A DNA stretch of 64,000 nt, taken from positions 2,518,501-2,582,500 of the forward strand of contig NZ_CP009122.1 of assembly GCF_000803645.1 (NCBI RefSeq), written 5' to 3'. The translations under genes and the position numbers were made by a program. Origin of the DNA: Sphingopyxis fribergensis (GTDB taxonomy: Bacteria; Pseudomonadota; Alphaproteobacteria; Sphingomonadales; Sphingomonadaceae). This document shows, piece by piece, positions 42,967 through 51,572 of this stretch (positions are counted from its first letter, which is position 1; each line of letters begins with the position of its first letter). The notes below the pieces were generated by a model that was given only the letters and a program-made list of their open reading frames with translations, ran no database searches and was not told the origin of the DNA.

Positions 42967-43727
42967 TTGAGCGATTTATTCTGGCTGACGGACGAGCAGA
43001 TGGCGCGTCTTCAGCCCTATTTTCCGAAGAGCCATGGCCGCAAGCGTGTCGATGACCGGCGGGTTTTGAGCGGCATCATCTTCGTCAACCGCAATGGGCT
43101 GAGGTGGCGCGATGCGCCGAGGGAGTATGGCCCGGCGAAGACGCTCTATAATCGCTGGAAGCGGTGGAGCGACAAGGGCATCTTCATCCGCATGATGGAG
43201 GACTTGGCGACACCGCAGGCGCCAGAGCGCAAGACGATCATGATCGACGCGACCTATTTGAAGGCCCACCGCACGGCGTCGAGCCTTGGGGTAAAAAAGG
43301 GGGTCCGGGACGCCTGATCGGCCGTACGAAGGGCGGCATGAACACCAAGCTTCATGCCGTAACCGATGCAAATGGCCGCCCGATCAGCTTCTTCATGACC
43401 GCCGGGCAGGTCAGCGATTACACGGGCGCGGCCGCTTTGCTCGACAGTTTGCCCAAAGCGCAATGGATGCTCGCCGACCGGGGCTATGATGCCGACTGGT
43501 TCCGCGATGCCTTGCAGGAAAAGGGCATCACTCCCTGCATCCCGGGCCGGAAAATACGCAGCAAGACCGTCAAATATGACAAGCGCCGCTACAAACGCCG
43601 TAACCGCATCGAGATCATGTTCGGTCGCCTGAAGGACTGGAGACGCGTCGCGACGCGCTACGATCGGTGCCCGAAGGCCTTCTTCTCTGCCGTGGCTCTC
43701 GCCGCAACCGTCATCTTCTGGCTCTGA
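42967..43727 (+). CDS. IS5-family transposase (two frames, programmed -1 frameshift)
   Basis: The first frame (TTG 42967 to stop 43317) encodes the N-terminal part (LTDEQMARLQPYFPKSHGRKRVDDR; TIMIDATYLKAHRTASSLG). The second (to 43727) encodes GRTKGGMNTKLHAVTDANG, ADRGYDAD and RRYKRRNRIEIMFGRLKDWRR, completing the DDE fold. The frames join at the A6G slippery heptamer 43293-43299, in the correct phase for -1 frameshifting. The fused product is about 253 residues. An AAGGAG precedes the TTG start. Confidence 0.85.
43293..43299 (+). promoter_or_regulatory. Slippery heptamer AAAAAAG of IS transposase
   Basis: It reads A-AAA-AAG in the zero frame, the canonical X-XXY-YYZ form for -1 ribosomal frameshifting. 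After the slip the reading continues GGG-GGT-CCG into the conserved second half. The zero frame stops at 43315-43317. Confidence 0.8.
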
Positions 43728-43801
43728 TCAATGAGTCCTGACCCTAGGCGCAGATCTGTCGGGTTAGGCTACGGCGATCGAATTTAAATGACGACCTTGA
43801 G

Positions 43802-43846
43802 CGAGTTATAACATCGGTGTGCCCGCGAAAGCGGGAACCCAGTAGC
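43802..43846. other. attR of the serine-recombinase island
   Basis: The island half CGAGTTATAAC-ATC-GGTGTG (43802-43821) is joined through CCCGCGAA (43822-43829) to the chromosomal half AGCGGGAACCCAGTA (43830-43844). The AA at 43828-43829 is the symmetry centre. The island half is the imperfect reverse complement of the island half at attL, as expected for the two arms of one attP. Confidence 0.85.
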
Positions 43847-43853
43847 ACCCTAG

Positions 43854-44165
43854 ATGCACGAGAACTTCGGCCCGACCGTCTACCTCCTTGCCTCGCGCCG
43901 CAACGGCACGCTCTACCTTGGCGTGACCTCCAACCTCACCCAACGTATCCACCAACACCGCGAAGGCCTCATCCCCGGTTTCACGCGCGAATATGGCGTG
44001 AAGCTGCTCGTCTGGTTCGAACAGCACGCCACGATGGACACCGCGATCCAGCGCGAAAAGCGGATCAAGAAATGGAACCGTGCGTGGAAGCTCGAACTGA
44101 TCGAGAGCGCCAACCCCGACTGGCGCGACCTTGCCGAAGACTTTGGCTTTGCGCCGATAGGGTGA
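43854..44165 (+). CDS. GIY-YIG nuclease family protein
   Basis: This 103-residue single-domain nuclease has the GIY and YIG motifs as VYL (9-11) and YLG (21-23, in LYLGVTSNL), the catalytic arginine R31 (LTQRIHQH) and a glutamate in AIQREKRIKKW. It belongs to the small UPF0213/UvrC-N-like group. The gene is bracketed by inverted copies of a palindromic repeat, the left one split by island integration. It may use these palindromes as substrates. Before island insertion it would have stood directly after the glycosylase gene at 13058-13675. Confidence 0.88.
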   Translation: MHENFGPTVYLLASRRNGTLYLGVTSNLTQRIHQHREGLIPGFTREYGVKLLVWFEQHATMDTAIQREKRIKKWNRAWKLELIESANPDWRDLAEDFGFAPIG

Positions 44166-44256
44166 ACTGGGTTCCCGCTTTCGCGGGAATGACGAAGGGT
44201 CTGTAGTCGCGAGATTTCCCCAACCGTCATTCCCGCGAACGCGAGAACCCAGTAGC
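44166..44256. repeat. Two palindromic repeats downstream of GIY-YIG gene
   Basis: A copy in reverse orientation (44166-44194; core TTCCCGCTTTCGCGGGAA) is followed by a degenerate forward copy (44225-44256; CATTCCCGCGAACGCG). With the split copy at 13704-13718/43830-43846, the nuclease gene is enclosed by inverted repeats. Confidence 0.8.
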
Positions 44257-44268
44257 GGCGATCGACGC

Positions 44269-44307
44269 AAAAAAAGGCCGGGTGGAGCATCCTCCACCCG
44301 GCCTTTT
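44269..44307 (-). terminator. Rho-independent terminator after tig
   Basis: Stem GGCCGGGTGGA (44276-44286) pairs with TCCACCCGGCC (44293-44303) around a 6-nt loop. On the minus strand it is followed by seven T (44275-44269); on the plus strand by four T. It lies 22 nt beyond the tig stop. Confidence 0.9.
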
Positions 44308-44328
44308 GAATAGCGCATCAGCCGAAGC

Positions 44329-45942
44329 TTATTTCTTGGCGGCGGCCTTCTTGGCCGGAGCCTTCTTCGCGGGCTCGGCCTTATCGGCCGCTGCCTTCGC
44401 CGGAGCCGCTTTCTTCTCCGCAGCCGGCTTTTCCTCGGCCTTGGCTTCCGCCTTCTTCGCCGGTGCCTTCTTGGCAGGAGCTTCCTCGGCCTTGGCCTCT
44501 TCCTTCACGTCGGCCTTCTTGGCAGCGGGCTTCTTTGCCGCAGCCTTCTTGGCCGGCTTGTGGTCGTGGTCATGGTCGTGGCCGCAACCCGGACCATGGA
44601 CATGGCCGCTGTCGTCATCGGCTTCGATCGCCGCTTCCAGTTCCTCGCGGGTGGTTTCGCGGTCGCTGATCTCGGCCTTTTCGAACAGGAAGTCGACGAC
44701 CTTGTCTTCATACAGCGGGGCACGGAGCTGCGCCGCGGCGAGCGCGTCCTGCTGGACATATTCGATGAAGCGCGTGCGGTCTTCGGGGCGATACTGCTGC
44801 GCCGCCTGTGCGATCAGGCGCTGCATTTCCTGCTGAGACACCTGGACGCCATGCGCTTGGCCGATTTCCGACAGGAGCAGGCCGAGGCGGACGCGGCGCA
44901 CCGCGATCGCGCGATAATCGTCGCGGTCGTTCTCGAGTTCGGCCTTCGCCGCTTCGGGATCTTCCTCGTGGCTGACTTCATGTTCGAGCTGCTGCCAGAT
45001 CTGGTTGAACTCGGCCTCGACCATCGTCGGCGGCACTTCGAAGTCGTGCGACGCCGCGAGCTGGTCGAGCAGCTTGCGCTTCATGTAGGTGCGCGTCAGG
45101 CCGTTCAGTTCCTGTTCGACCTGATCCTTCATCAGCTCTTTCAGCTTGTCGAGGCTTTCGAGGCCGAGCGTCTTGGCGAACTCGTCGTCGATCTTCGACG
45201 CCGCCGGGACCTTCACTTCCTTCACCGTGACGGCGAATTCGGCGGGCTGGCCCTTCAGGTCCGCGACCGGATACTCATCCGGGAAGGTGACCTTCAGCAC
45301 CTTTTCGTCGCCGGTCTTGACGCCGACCAGCTGGTCTTCAAAGCCGGGGATCAACTGACCCGAACCGATTTCAACCGCCATGTCCTCGCCCGTGCCGCCG
45401 TCAAAGGCGACGCCGTCGACGCTGCCGGCGAAGTCGATGATGACCTGGTCGCCCTGGGCGGCCTTCTTGGTCTTCGGCGCTTCTTCGAAACGCTTCATCT
45501 GCGCGGCGAATTCTTCGATCTTGGCCATCACGGCCTTGTCGTCGGCAGGAACGGTCAGGCGTTCGAGCTTCAGGCCTTCGATCGACGGCGTTTCGATATT
45601 GGGCAGCACTTCGAGGCTGACGGTGACCTCGGCATCCTTGCCGGCTTCATAACCTTCGTCGAGCGCGACGGCGGGCTGCAGCGCCGGGCGAAGCTTTTCC
45701 TTCGCCATCAGGTCGCGCACGCCGGCGTCGATCGCCTTGTTGAGCGCGTCGGCCGACAGCGCCGGGCCGTGCATCTTGCGGATCAGGTTCGGCGGCACCT
45801 TGCCGGGGCGAAAGCCGGGCATGCGGACGGTCGGGGCGATGCTCTTCACCTCATCGTCGACGCGCGCGTCGATATCCTTGGCGGTGATGGTCACGCGATA
45901 TTCGCGCTTCAGGCCTTCGTTCAGCGTTTCGACGGTCTTCAT
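44329..45942 (-). CDS. tig: Trigger factor with His-rich and Lys/Ala-rich C-terminal tail
   Basis: This 537-residue ribosome-associated chaperone has the ribosome-binding domain with GFRPGKVP (residues 43-50), a central FKBP-type prolyl isomerase domain (DQVIIDFAGSVDGVAFDGG...IPGFEDQLVG, about 155-245) and the helical substrate domain to residue 430. An added tail has a histidine cluster (HVHGPGCGHDHDHDH) and about 75 residues of KKAAAKK-type repeats, much like histone H1. The ATG at 45942 gives the expected N-terminus MKTVETLNEGLKREY. The strong terminator follows. Confidence 0.93.
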   Translation of the reverse strand: MKTVETLNEGLKREYRVTITAKDIDARVDDEVKSIAPTVRMPGFRPGKVPPNLIRKMHGPALSADALNKAIDAGVRDLMAKEKLRPALQPAVALDEGYEAGKDAEVTVSLEVLPNIETPSIEGLKLERLTVPADDKAVMAKIEEFAAQMKRFEEAPKTKKAAQGDQVIIDFAGSVDGVAFDGGTGEDMAVEIGSGQLIPGFEDQLVGVKTGDEKVLKVTFPDEYPVADLKGQPAEFAVTVKEVKVPAASKIDDEFAKTLGLESLDKLKELMKDQVEQELNGLTRTYMKRKLLDQLAASHDFEVPPTMVEAEFNQIWQQLEHEVSHEEDPEAAKAELENDRDDYRAIAVRRVRLGLLLSEIGQAHGVQVSQQEMQRLIAQAAQQYRPEDRTRFIEYVQQDALAAAQLRAPLYEDKVVDFLFEKAEISDRETTREELEAAIEADDDSGHVHGPGCGHDHDHDHKPAKKAAAKKPAAKKADVKEEAKAEEAPAKKAPAKKAEAKAEEKPAAEKKAAPAKAAADKAEPAKKAPAKKAAAKK

Positions 45943-46029
45943 TGCCTTGGTCTTATCCTTGCTCAAAATCTCGTATCGAACCCCGCCGGAGCGGCGGAGT
46001 TCCCCATGATCCCGGCCTGCATTGCAGAT

Positions 46030-46114
46030 TGGTGCGGGCGAAGGGACTCGAACCCCCACATCTTGCGATACTGGTACCTAAAACCAGCGCGTCTACCAAT
46101 TCCGCCACGCCCGC
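46030..46114 (-). tRNA. tRNA-Leu (TAG anticodon)
   Basis: This is an 85-nt class II tRNA with encoded CCA. The acceptor GCGGGCG pairs with CGCCCGC, the D-arm reads TGGCGGAATTGGTAGACGC, the stem CTGGT/ACCAG encloses loop TTTAGGT with anticodon TAG, and the T-loop reads GTTCGAGTC. Confidence 0.95.
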
Positions 46115-46280
46115 AGGTGTTTTCGGCCGGGTGCACGAAATCGCGCGCTGCCGCGCACGCCCGTGCGGGCCGCGCGGGGCTATAGCAGACGCGTCGCCAA
46201 GGGCAAGGGCACAAAGCCCCCCTGTTCCGCAGGCGGAACATGCTTCGCGCCCGTTCGTTGTTTAACTCAAGGAGAGTATA

Positions 46281-46478
46281 ATGACCAACGCCGCCGACCC
46301 GCTTCCCAAGCCAAAGCCCGACACGATCGAACCGCAATCGCCGCCCGAACGACCGGTGCAGCCGACCCCGCTCGAAGACCCCGCCGGCCAGCCCAGCGAA
46401 ATTCCCGGCCGCCCCGGCGGCGGCGATATTGACGAACCGGGCCACGGGCCGGATGAGGTGCCGCCGCAGCAGGTTTAA
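46281..46478 (+). CDS. Small proline-rich hypothetical protein
   Basis: This 65-residue protein starts MTNAADPLPKPKPDTIEP. About a third of its residues are proline; it is acidic and without predicted structure. AAGGAG lies just upstream of the ATG. Similar short Pro-rich proteins are common in sphingomonads; function is unknown. Confidence 0.65.
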   Translation: MTNAADPLPKPKPDTIEPQSPPERPVQPTPLEDPAGQPSEIPGRPGGGDIDEPGHGPDEVPPQQV

Positions 46479-46648
46479 TCCACGGCGATTACGGACGGAA
46501 CGGCGTAGAATATTCGCTTCGTTCGCAGCGGTGGGTGAGCCGTGATATTCGGTCTCGCATTAAATTTTGGGACGGACAGCCGCTATGCTTTATAAATGGC
46601 TGTCGCCGATTTAGACTGGCGATCCGACAAGCAACGGGAGTTTGTGCC

Positions 46649-47419
46649 ATGCGTTATGCTTTGCTGTTACCGTTTTTTGCCTCCACTGCCATTTCCGCCC
46701 CGGCGCATGCCCAATCCGCGCCCGATGTCGCCGACCTTGTCGGCGCGCGCGGTGCTGGCGGCGAGACCCAGCTGCTCGCGCGCGGCTATGAATCGCGCCA
46801 GTCGAACACCGTCCGGGACCAGCGCTATACCTTCTGGTGGAACCAGCGCACCGGACGCTGCATCTCGGTCGCCACGATGGACGGACGCTATTCGGCGATC
46901 ACCAGCGTACCGCCCGAAAATTGCCAAGGCGACGCGCCGCGCGGCGGCTATGCGCCGCCCGCCGACCATCACGCTCCGCCCGCCGATCCGGGGTATCGCG
47001 ACCCCGCCTCGCTCGTCCTCGTCTGCTACGGCGCCGGCAACCGCCCCAGCGTCACCACCGCTCCGCGTTACGACTGGAACAGTTCAAAGCATAAATGGGA
47101 ATGGGGCAATGATGTCGTCAGCACGACCCAGGGCTTCAACAGCGATGTCCAGATCGAGCTTTACGGCGATCAAGGCCGCATCCACCTCGGCCCCAAACTC
47201 GTTCCCCCCATTCACTCGGGCGGGCATGAGGGCTGGTGGGATCTCGAAAATCTCGTCGTGACGCCCGACCGCATCACCGCGACCTACCGCCTCAACGGCC
47301 TCAACAAACCCAAGGTCGACATCGACCGCCGCTCGGGCCGCATCCAGCTCAAGGCGCAGACCGACTTTTCCGGCCAATGCGATGTCGGCAATTGGGGCGC
47401 CGGGCAAAGGCGCTTCTGA
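46649..47419 (+). CDS. Exported hypothetical protein
   Basis: This 256-residue protein has a clear signal peptide (MRYALLLPFFASTAISAPAHA). Residues 25-95 (DLVGARGAGGETQLLARGYESR...YTFWWNQRTGRCISVATMDGRY) resemble a small domain repeated in exported alphaproteobacterial proteins. After a proline-rich linker, residues 125-250 form a second beta-rich unit with two cysteines. GGGAG precedes ATG 46649. It converges with gatB. No function can be assigned. Confidence 0.7.
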   Translation: MRYALLLPFFASTAISAPAHAQSAPDVADLVGARGAGGETQLLARGYESRQSNTVRDQRYTFWWNQRTGRCISVATMDGRYSAITSVPPENCQGDAPRGGYAPPADHHAPPADPGYRDPASLVLVCYGAGNRPSVTTAPRYDWNSSKHKWEWGNDVVSTTQGFNSDVQIELYGDQGRIHLGPKLVPPIHSGGHEGWWDLENLVVTPDRITATYRLNGLNKPKVDIDRRSGRIQLKAQTDFSGQCDVGNWGAGQRRF

Positions 47420-47429
47420 TCGGATGAAA

Positions 47430-47455
47430 GCTGGCCGGGGCGCACCCCGGCCAGC
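47430..47455. terminator. Hairpin between convergent genes (gatB end)
   Basis: GCTGGCCGGGG (47430-47440) pairs perfectly with CCCCGGCCAGC (47445-47455) around CGCA. It begins immediately after the gatB stop on the minus strand. There is no long T-tract, so its strength is uncertain. Confidence 0.65.
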
Positions 47456-47456
47456 G

Positions 47457-48929
47457 TCAGCCGAGCGCCTTTTTCAGCAGCTCGTTGACGACCTGCGGGT
47501 TCGCCTTGCCCTGCATCGCCTTCATCGTCTGTCCGACGAAGAAGCCGAACAAGGCTTCCTTGCCGCCCCTATACTGCTCGACCTTGTCGGCATTGGCGGC
47601 CAGGATCTTGGCGATTTCGGCTTCGATCGCTCCGGTGTCACTGGTCTGCTTCAGACCGTCGCGCTCAACGATTTCGGCAGCGCCGTCGCCGCTTTCGAGC
47701 ATCTTCTCGAACACCGCCTTCGCGATCGTTCCCGAAATCGTGCCGTCTGCGACGAGGCTGAGCAATTCGGCGGCATGCTCGGGCGAAACCGGCGAGTCCG
47801 AAATGTCGCGGCCCATGCGGTTGAGCGCGCCGAACAGCTCGCTCGTCACCCAGTTCGCCGCGGCAACGGGCTTCGCGCCCGCATCGAGCAACGTATCGAA
47901 CCAGCGCGCCGCCTCGACCTCGGCAGTCAGCACATCGGCATTATAGGCCGAAATTCCCGCCGCCAGATAACGCGCACGCTTGGCGTCGGGCAATTCGGGC
48001 AAGCTGTCGCGGCACTCGGCCAGAAACGCATCGTCAAGCTCGAGCGGCAACAGGTCGGGATCAGGGAAGTAGCGGTAATCATGCGCGTCTTCCTTCGACC
48101 GCATCGAGCGCGTCTCGCCCCGGTCGGGATCGTAAAGCCGCGTTTCCTGCACCACAGTGCCGCCGCTTTCGATCAGTTCGACCTGGCGCTTCGCCTCGCC
48201 CTCGATCACCGCCATCACGAAGCGCACCGAATTGACGTTCTTCGTCTCGGTGCGCGTCCCGAATTCGTCGCCGGGCTTGCGAACCGACACGTTGACGTCG
48301 GCGCGCATCGATCCCTCTTCCATATTGCCGTCGCACGATCCAACATAGCGCAGGATCGCGCGCAGCTTGCGCACATAAGCGCCAGCCTCGGCGGGCGAGC
48401 GCATGTCGGGTTTCGACACGATCTCCATCAAAGCGACGCCGCTGCGGTTGAGGTCGACGTAAGACATCGTCGGATGCTGGTCGTGCATCAGCTTGCCGGC
48501 ATCCTGTTCGACATGGATGCGCTCGACCCCGATCACCTTGGGCGCGGGAATCCCCGCCTTCTCGTCCGCCTCGACGGTGATCGCACCTTCTCCGACAAGC
48601 GGATGATAAAGCTGCGAGATCTGGTAACCCTGCGGCAGGTCGGCATAGAAATAATTCTTGCGGTCGAACCGCGACCATTTGTTGATCTGCGCCTCGATCG
48701 CCATGCCGGTGCGCACCGCCTGACGGATGCACTCGCGGTTCGGCACCGGCAGCATCCCCGGCATCGCGGCGTCGACCAGCGACACCTGCGTGTTCGGCTC
48801 GGCGCCAAACGCCGTCGCGGCGCCCGAGAACAGCTTGGCGTTGGTCGTGATCTGGGCGTGAACCTCCAGGCCAATCACGACCTCCCACTCGCCGGTTTCG
48901 CCCTTGATGCGATAATCTGAAACGCTCAT
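47457..48929 (-). CDS. gatB: Asp/Glu-tRNA(Asn/Gln) amidotransferase subunit B
   Basis: This 490-residue subunit of GatCAB converts misacylated Glu-tRNA(Gln) and Asp-tRNA(Asn). The N-terminus ([24 protein letters not shown]) and [53 protein letters not shown] and [17 protein letters not shown] are diagnostic. The C-terminal YqeY-like domain ends [17 protein letters not shown] 48929 lies 8 nt after the stop of the membrane-protein gene. Core chromosome. Confidence 0.95.
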   Translation of the reverse strand: MSVSDYRIKGETGEWEVVIGLEVHAQITTNAKLFSGAATAFGAEPNTQVSLVDAAMPGMLPVPNRECIRQAVRTGMAIEAQINKWSRFDRKNYFYADLPQGYQISQLYHPLVGEGAITVEADEKAGIPAPKVIGVERIHVEQDAGKLMHDQHPTMSYVDLNRSGVALMEIVSKPDMRSPAEAGAYVRKLRAILRYVGSCDGNMEEGSMRADVNVSVRKPGDEFGTRTETKNVNSVRFVMAVIEGEAKRQVELIESGGTVVQETRLYDPDRGETRSMRSKEDAHDYRYFPDPDLLPLELDDAFLAECRDSLPELPDAKRARYLAAGISAYNADVLTAEVEAARWFDTLLDAGAKPVAAANWVTSELFGALNRMGRDISDSPVSPEHAAELLSLVADGTISGTIAKAVFEKMLESGDGAAEIVERDGLKQTSDTGAIEAEIAKILAANADKVEQYRGGKEALFGFFVGQTMKAMQGKANPQVVNELLKKALG

Positions 48930-48936
48930 TCTCTTC

Positions 48937-49503
48937 TCAATTCGCAAAAGTTCGCGATACACTGGCGTCGTATATCGCAGGAAAGAACATCAGGCCCGCC
49001 AACAGCGCCATGGCCACATTGTTATCGAGCCTTGCCGCATGCAAAGCCGTTATGGCCGCAACGCCAGCCAATGGGACGAAAGTCCAGTGCCAGGGGAACT
49101 GCCTGCGATCGAAGTTCCGGCCCAGCCGCACGGCCAGTCCAACCAGCCAAGCCAGCAGCACGGCGAAATGCGCGAGGAGCCAGCGGCTCGATACATCGAA
49201 ATTGCCGATCTGTTCGCACGCGACGATCAGCAACAGAAACGACACGATCGTGATGAAAAACTGAAAAATTCGATAGCCGCTGCCCAACGCCGCCGTTGCA
49301 AAGCTTACATGGTTCTGGATGAAAATCTTTGCGACCCAGAATATTAGGAAAGCGATATAGAAAAGCAGACAGGCAACATCGATCAGCGTCGGCGCTTTCT
49401 TCACGGCATCGGCTATATTGGTGGTCAATACGACAAATGCCGTCGTGCCGAGGGAGACATTCACTCCCTGCAACATCGTCATTTGCGTCGAATTGAGCGC
49501 CAT
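48937..49503 (-). CDS. Membrane protein of unknown function between gatA and gatB
   Basis: This 188-residue protein has about five hydrophobic segments (for example [55 protein letters not shown]). Its ATG is 1 nt after the gatA stop and its stop is 7 nt before gatB, so it is co-transcribed and probably translationally coupled. It is not part of the GatCAB enzyme and I do not recognise the family. Base composition is a little lower in GC than its neighbours. Confidence 0.7.
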   Translation of the reverse strand: MALNSTQMTMLQGVNVSLGTTAFVVLTTNIADAVKKAPTLIDVACLLFYIAFLIFWVAKIFIQNHVSFATAALGSGYRIFQFFITIVSFLLLIVACEQIGNFDVSSRWLLAHFAVLLAWLVGLAVRLGRNFDRRQFPWHWTFVPLAGVAAITALHAARLDNNVAMALLAGLMFFPAIYDASVSRTFAN

Positions 49504-49504
49504 C

Positions 49505-50986
49505 TTACCACCACTTCTCCGCGCGAGCCGTAAACCCAGCCCGTTCCTCGATCGCCAGCCCGGCGTTCAGCACGCCCTGCTCGTCGAATGCCTTGCCGAT
49601 GATCTGCAAGCCCAGCGGCAGCCCTTCGCGGTTCAGCGCCGCGGGGACCGACATCGCGGGCAGCCCCGCGAGGCTCGCGGGCACCGCGAACACGTCGTTC
49701 AGATACATTGCCAGCGGGTCGGCCATCTTTTCGCCCAGCCCGAACGCCGCCGACGGCGCGGTCGGTGCCAGGATCACGTCGCAAGTCTCGAACGCCGCAG
49801 TAAAGTCGCGCGAGATCAGCGTCCGCACCTTCTGCGCCTGCGTGTAGTACGCATCATAAAATCCCGCCGACAGCACATAGGTGCCGATCATGATGCGGCG
49901 CTTGACCTCGGGCCCGAAACCGTCGGCGCGCGTCGCGGCATACATGTCCTGCAACCCCGCGCCCTGCGGCAGGTCGCGGAGGCCATAGCGCACGCCATCA
50001 TAGCGCGCGAGGTTCGACGACGCCTCGGCGGGCGCGATGATATAATAGGTCGGCAGCGCATATTTGGTGTGCGGCAGGCTGATGTCGACGACCTCGGCCC
50101 CTGCATCCTTCAGCATTGCGATCCCGGCGTCCCACATCGCGTCGATGTCGGGGTCGATGCCTTCGAGGCGATATTCCTTGGGAATACCGACCCTCTTGCC
50201 CTTGAGATCGCTCGACAAAGCGGCCTCCCAATCGGGCACCGGCAGGTTCAGGCTCGTCGCGTCCTTCGGATCGAAGCCCGCCATATTTTCGAGCATGATC
50301 GCGCAGTCGCGCACATCGCGCGCCATCGGCCCGGCCTGATCGAGCGAACTCGCGAACGCCACGATGCCCCAGCGCGAGCAGCGGCCATAGGTCGGCTTGA
50401 TCCCCGAAATGCCGGTGAACGCCGCCGGCTGGCGGATCGAGCCGCCGGTGTCGGTCCCCGTCGCCGCGGGGCAGAGCCGCGCCGCGATCGCCGACGACGA
50501 TCCGCCCGACGAACCGCCCGGCGCCAGCGCCGCATTGCCACCGTCCTTGCGCTTCCACGGCGAAATCACATTGCCGAAATAGCTCGTCTCGTTCGACGAC
50601 CCCATCGCAAACTGGTCGAGGTTCAGCTTGCCCAGCATCCCCGCACCCGCGTCCCACAATTTCTGCGAAACGGTCGATTCATAACGCGGCACAAAACCTT
50701 CGAGCATATGGCTCGCGGCGGTCGTCTGCACGCCGTTGGTGCAGAACAGATCCTTCATCCCGATCGGCACGCCCGAAAGCGGCTTCAGCGTCCCCGCCGC
50801 ACGATCGGCATCCGCTGCCTCAGCCGCGCTCAGCGCCTGCTCGGGCGTCTCGACGATAAACGCATTCAGCGCCTTCGCCCCCGCGACATTGGCGTTGAAC
50901 GCCTCGGCGACCTCGACGGCCGAAAAATCGCCCGCGCGGTGCCCGTCGCGGATCTGCGCGACGGTCAGGTTGGTAAGCTCAGTCAT
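49505..50986 (-). CDS. gatA: Asp/Glu-tRNA(Asn/Gln) amidotransferase subunit A
   Basis: This 493-residue amidase-signature enzyme liberates ammonia from glutamine for the GatB reaction. The Ser-cisSer-Lys triad is visible: lysine in [10 protein letters not shown] (near 77), serine in [16 protein letters not shown] and the nucleophilic serine in [12 protein letters not shown]. The gene order gatC-gatA on the minus strand, with a repeat in the 100-nt gap, is normal for this group apart from the inserted membrane protein. Confidence 0.95.
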   Translation of the reverse strand: MTELTNLTVAQIRDGHRAGDFSAVEVAEAFNANVAGAKALNAFIVETPEQALSAAEAADADRAAGTLKPLSGVPIGMKDLFCTNGVQTTAASHMLEGFVPRYESTVSQKLWDAGAGMLGKLNLDQFAMGSSNETSYFGNVISPWKRKDGGNAALAPGGSSGGSSSAIAARLCPAATGTDTGGSIRQPAAFTGISGIKPTYGRCSRWGIVAFASSLDQAGPMARDVRDCAIMLENMAGFDPKDATSLNLPVPDWEAALSSDLKGKRVGIPKEYRLEGIDPDIDAMWDAGIAMLKDAGAEVVDISLPHTKYALPTYYIIAPAEASSNLARYDGVRYGLRDLPQGAGLQDMYAATRADGFGPEVKRRIMIGTYVLSAGFYDAYYTQAQKVRTLISRDFTAAFETCDVILAPTAPSAAFGLGEKMADPLAMYLNDVFAVPASLAGLPAMSVPAALNREGLPLGLQIIGKAFDEQGVLNAGLAIEERAGFTARAEKWW

Positions 50987-51000
50987 TATTCAAAACCCCG

Positions 51001-51069
51001 TGCCCCTGCGAAGGCAGGGGCCCATCTTCAGACGTCTCGTGATGGATCCCCGCCTTCGCCGGGATGATC
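51001..51069. repeat. Paired palindromic repeat in gatC-gatA gap
   Basis: GCCCCTGCGAAGGCAGGGGC and a reverse-facing CCCCGCCTTCGCCGGGATGA lie about 25 nt apart. The same family occurs at 55672-55753. Confidence 0.7.
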
Positions 51070-51088
51070 GCATGATGTCGTTCCGCCA

Positions 51089-51391
51089 TCATTCGATCAC
51101 CTTCGGCACGCCAAAGAATCCGTGCATCGCCGCCGGCGCATTGGCGAGAATATCGTCGCGGCGGTTGCCGCCGGTCAGCGGGTCGGCATCGATCACATCG
51201 TCGCGCAGCCGCAGCGTGTTCGGGATCACCGCGGTCATCGGCTCGACCCCGGTCACATCGACCTCACCGAGTTGCTCGACCCAGCCCAGAATGCCGTTCA
51301 ATTCGCCTTCCATCGCGGCGGCTTCGGCATCGCTGATCGCGATGCGCGCCAGCGACGCGATTTTCCTTACTGTTGCCTGATCGATTGCCAT
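51089..51391 (-). CDS. gatC: Asp/Glu-tRNA(Asn/Gln) amidotransferase subunit C
   Basis: This 100-residue subunit stabilises GatA and bridges it to GatB. The sequence [49 protein letters not shown] is typical, as is the C-terminal [39 protein letters not shown]. It leads the gatC-gatA-membrane protein-gatB operon. Confidence 0.93.
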   Translation of the reverse strand: MAIDQATVRKIASLARIAISDAEAAAMEGELNGILGWVEQLGEVDVTGVEPMTAVIPNTLRLRDDVIDADPLTGGNRRDDILANAPAAMHGFFGVPKVIE

Positions 51392-51479
51392 GATCGCCCT
51401 AACTTTAACGAAGCCGCGCCGCTAGCATCCCCGCCGGATCGCTTCAAGGCGCGGCTGGCAGAACTGCCCCAAAAACCTT

Positions 51480-51546
51480 CGTCATTCCCGCGAAAGCGGG
51501 AACCCAGAGCGTGGCAAACTGGGTTCCCGCTTTCGCGGGAATGACG
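51480..51546. repeat. Inverted pair of palindromic repeats (intact attB-like sequence)
   Basis: CGTCATTCCCGCGAAAGCGG... forward at 51480 and its reverse copy ending at 51546, separated by about 10 nt. The forward copy is the same sequence that is reconstructed as attB of the serine-recombinase island, so it shows what an unoccupied site looks like. Confidence 0.85.
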
Positions 51547-51572
51547 AGATGAAGAATTGCTCGCGGGGCTAC

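Larger units (their letters stand above)
42904..43744 (+). mobile_element. IS5-family insertion sequence (IS427-like group), 841 bp
   Basis: Terminal inverted repeats match: left GGGTCAGG-CCC-CATTGAT (from 42904) and right, reversed, GGGTCAGG-ACT-CATTGAT (from 43744). The target duplication is probably TA (42902-42903 and 43745-43746). It encodes one transposase with a frameshift. It lies 58 bp inside the right end of the island and looks intact. Confidence 0.85.
13718..43828. mobile_element. 30.1-kb serine-recombinase island with transfer remnant and catabolic cargo
   Basis: The ends are defined by attL (13704-13744) and attR (43802-43846). Outer halves join to a palindromic intergenic repeat found intact elsewhere in the window; inner halves join to a long near-palindrome. 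It carries its own recombinase, a toxin-antitoxin pair, AlpA, twin ECF sigma factors, oriT/traA/traC/traD and a catabolic cluster. No mating-pair or coupling protein genes are present, so it could at most be mobilised by another element. Confidence 0.85.

Noticed and set aside
44560..46185. 541-codon plus-strand ORF opposite tig and running into tRNA-Leu
   Set aside because: It is antisense to trigger factor and passes through a tRNA gene; not plausible as a protein.
47382..48920. 512-codon plus-strand ORF opposite gatB
   Set aside because: It is a shadow of the conserved gatB gene.
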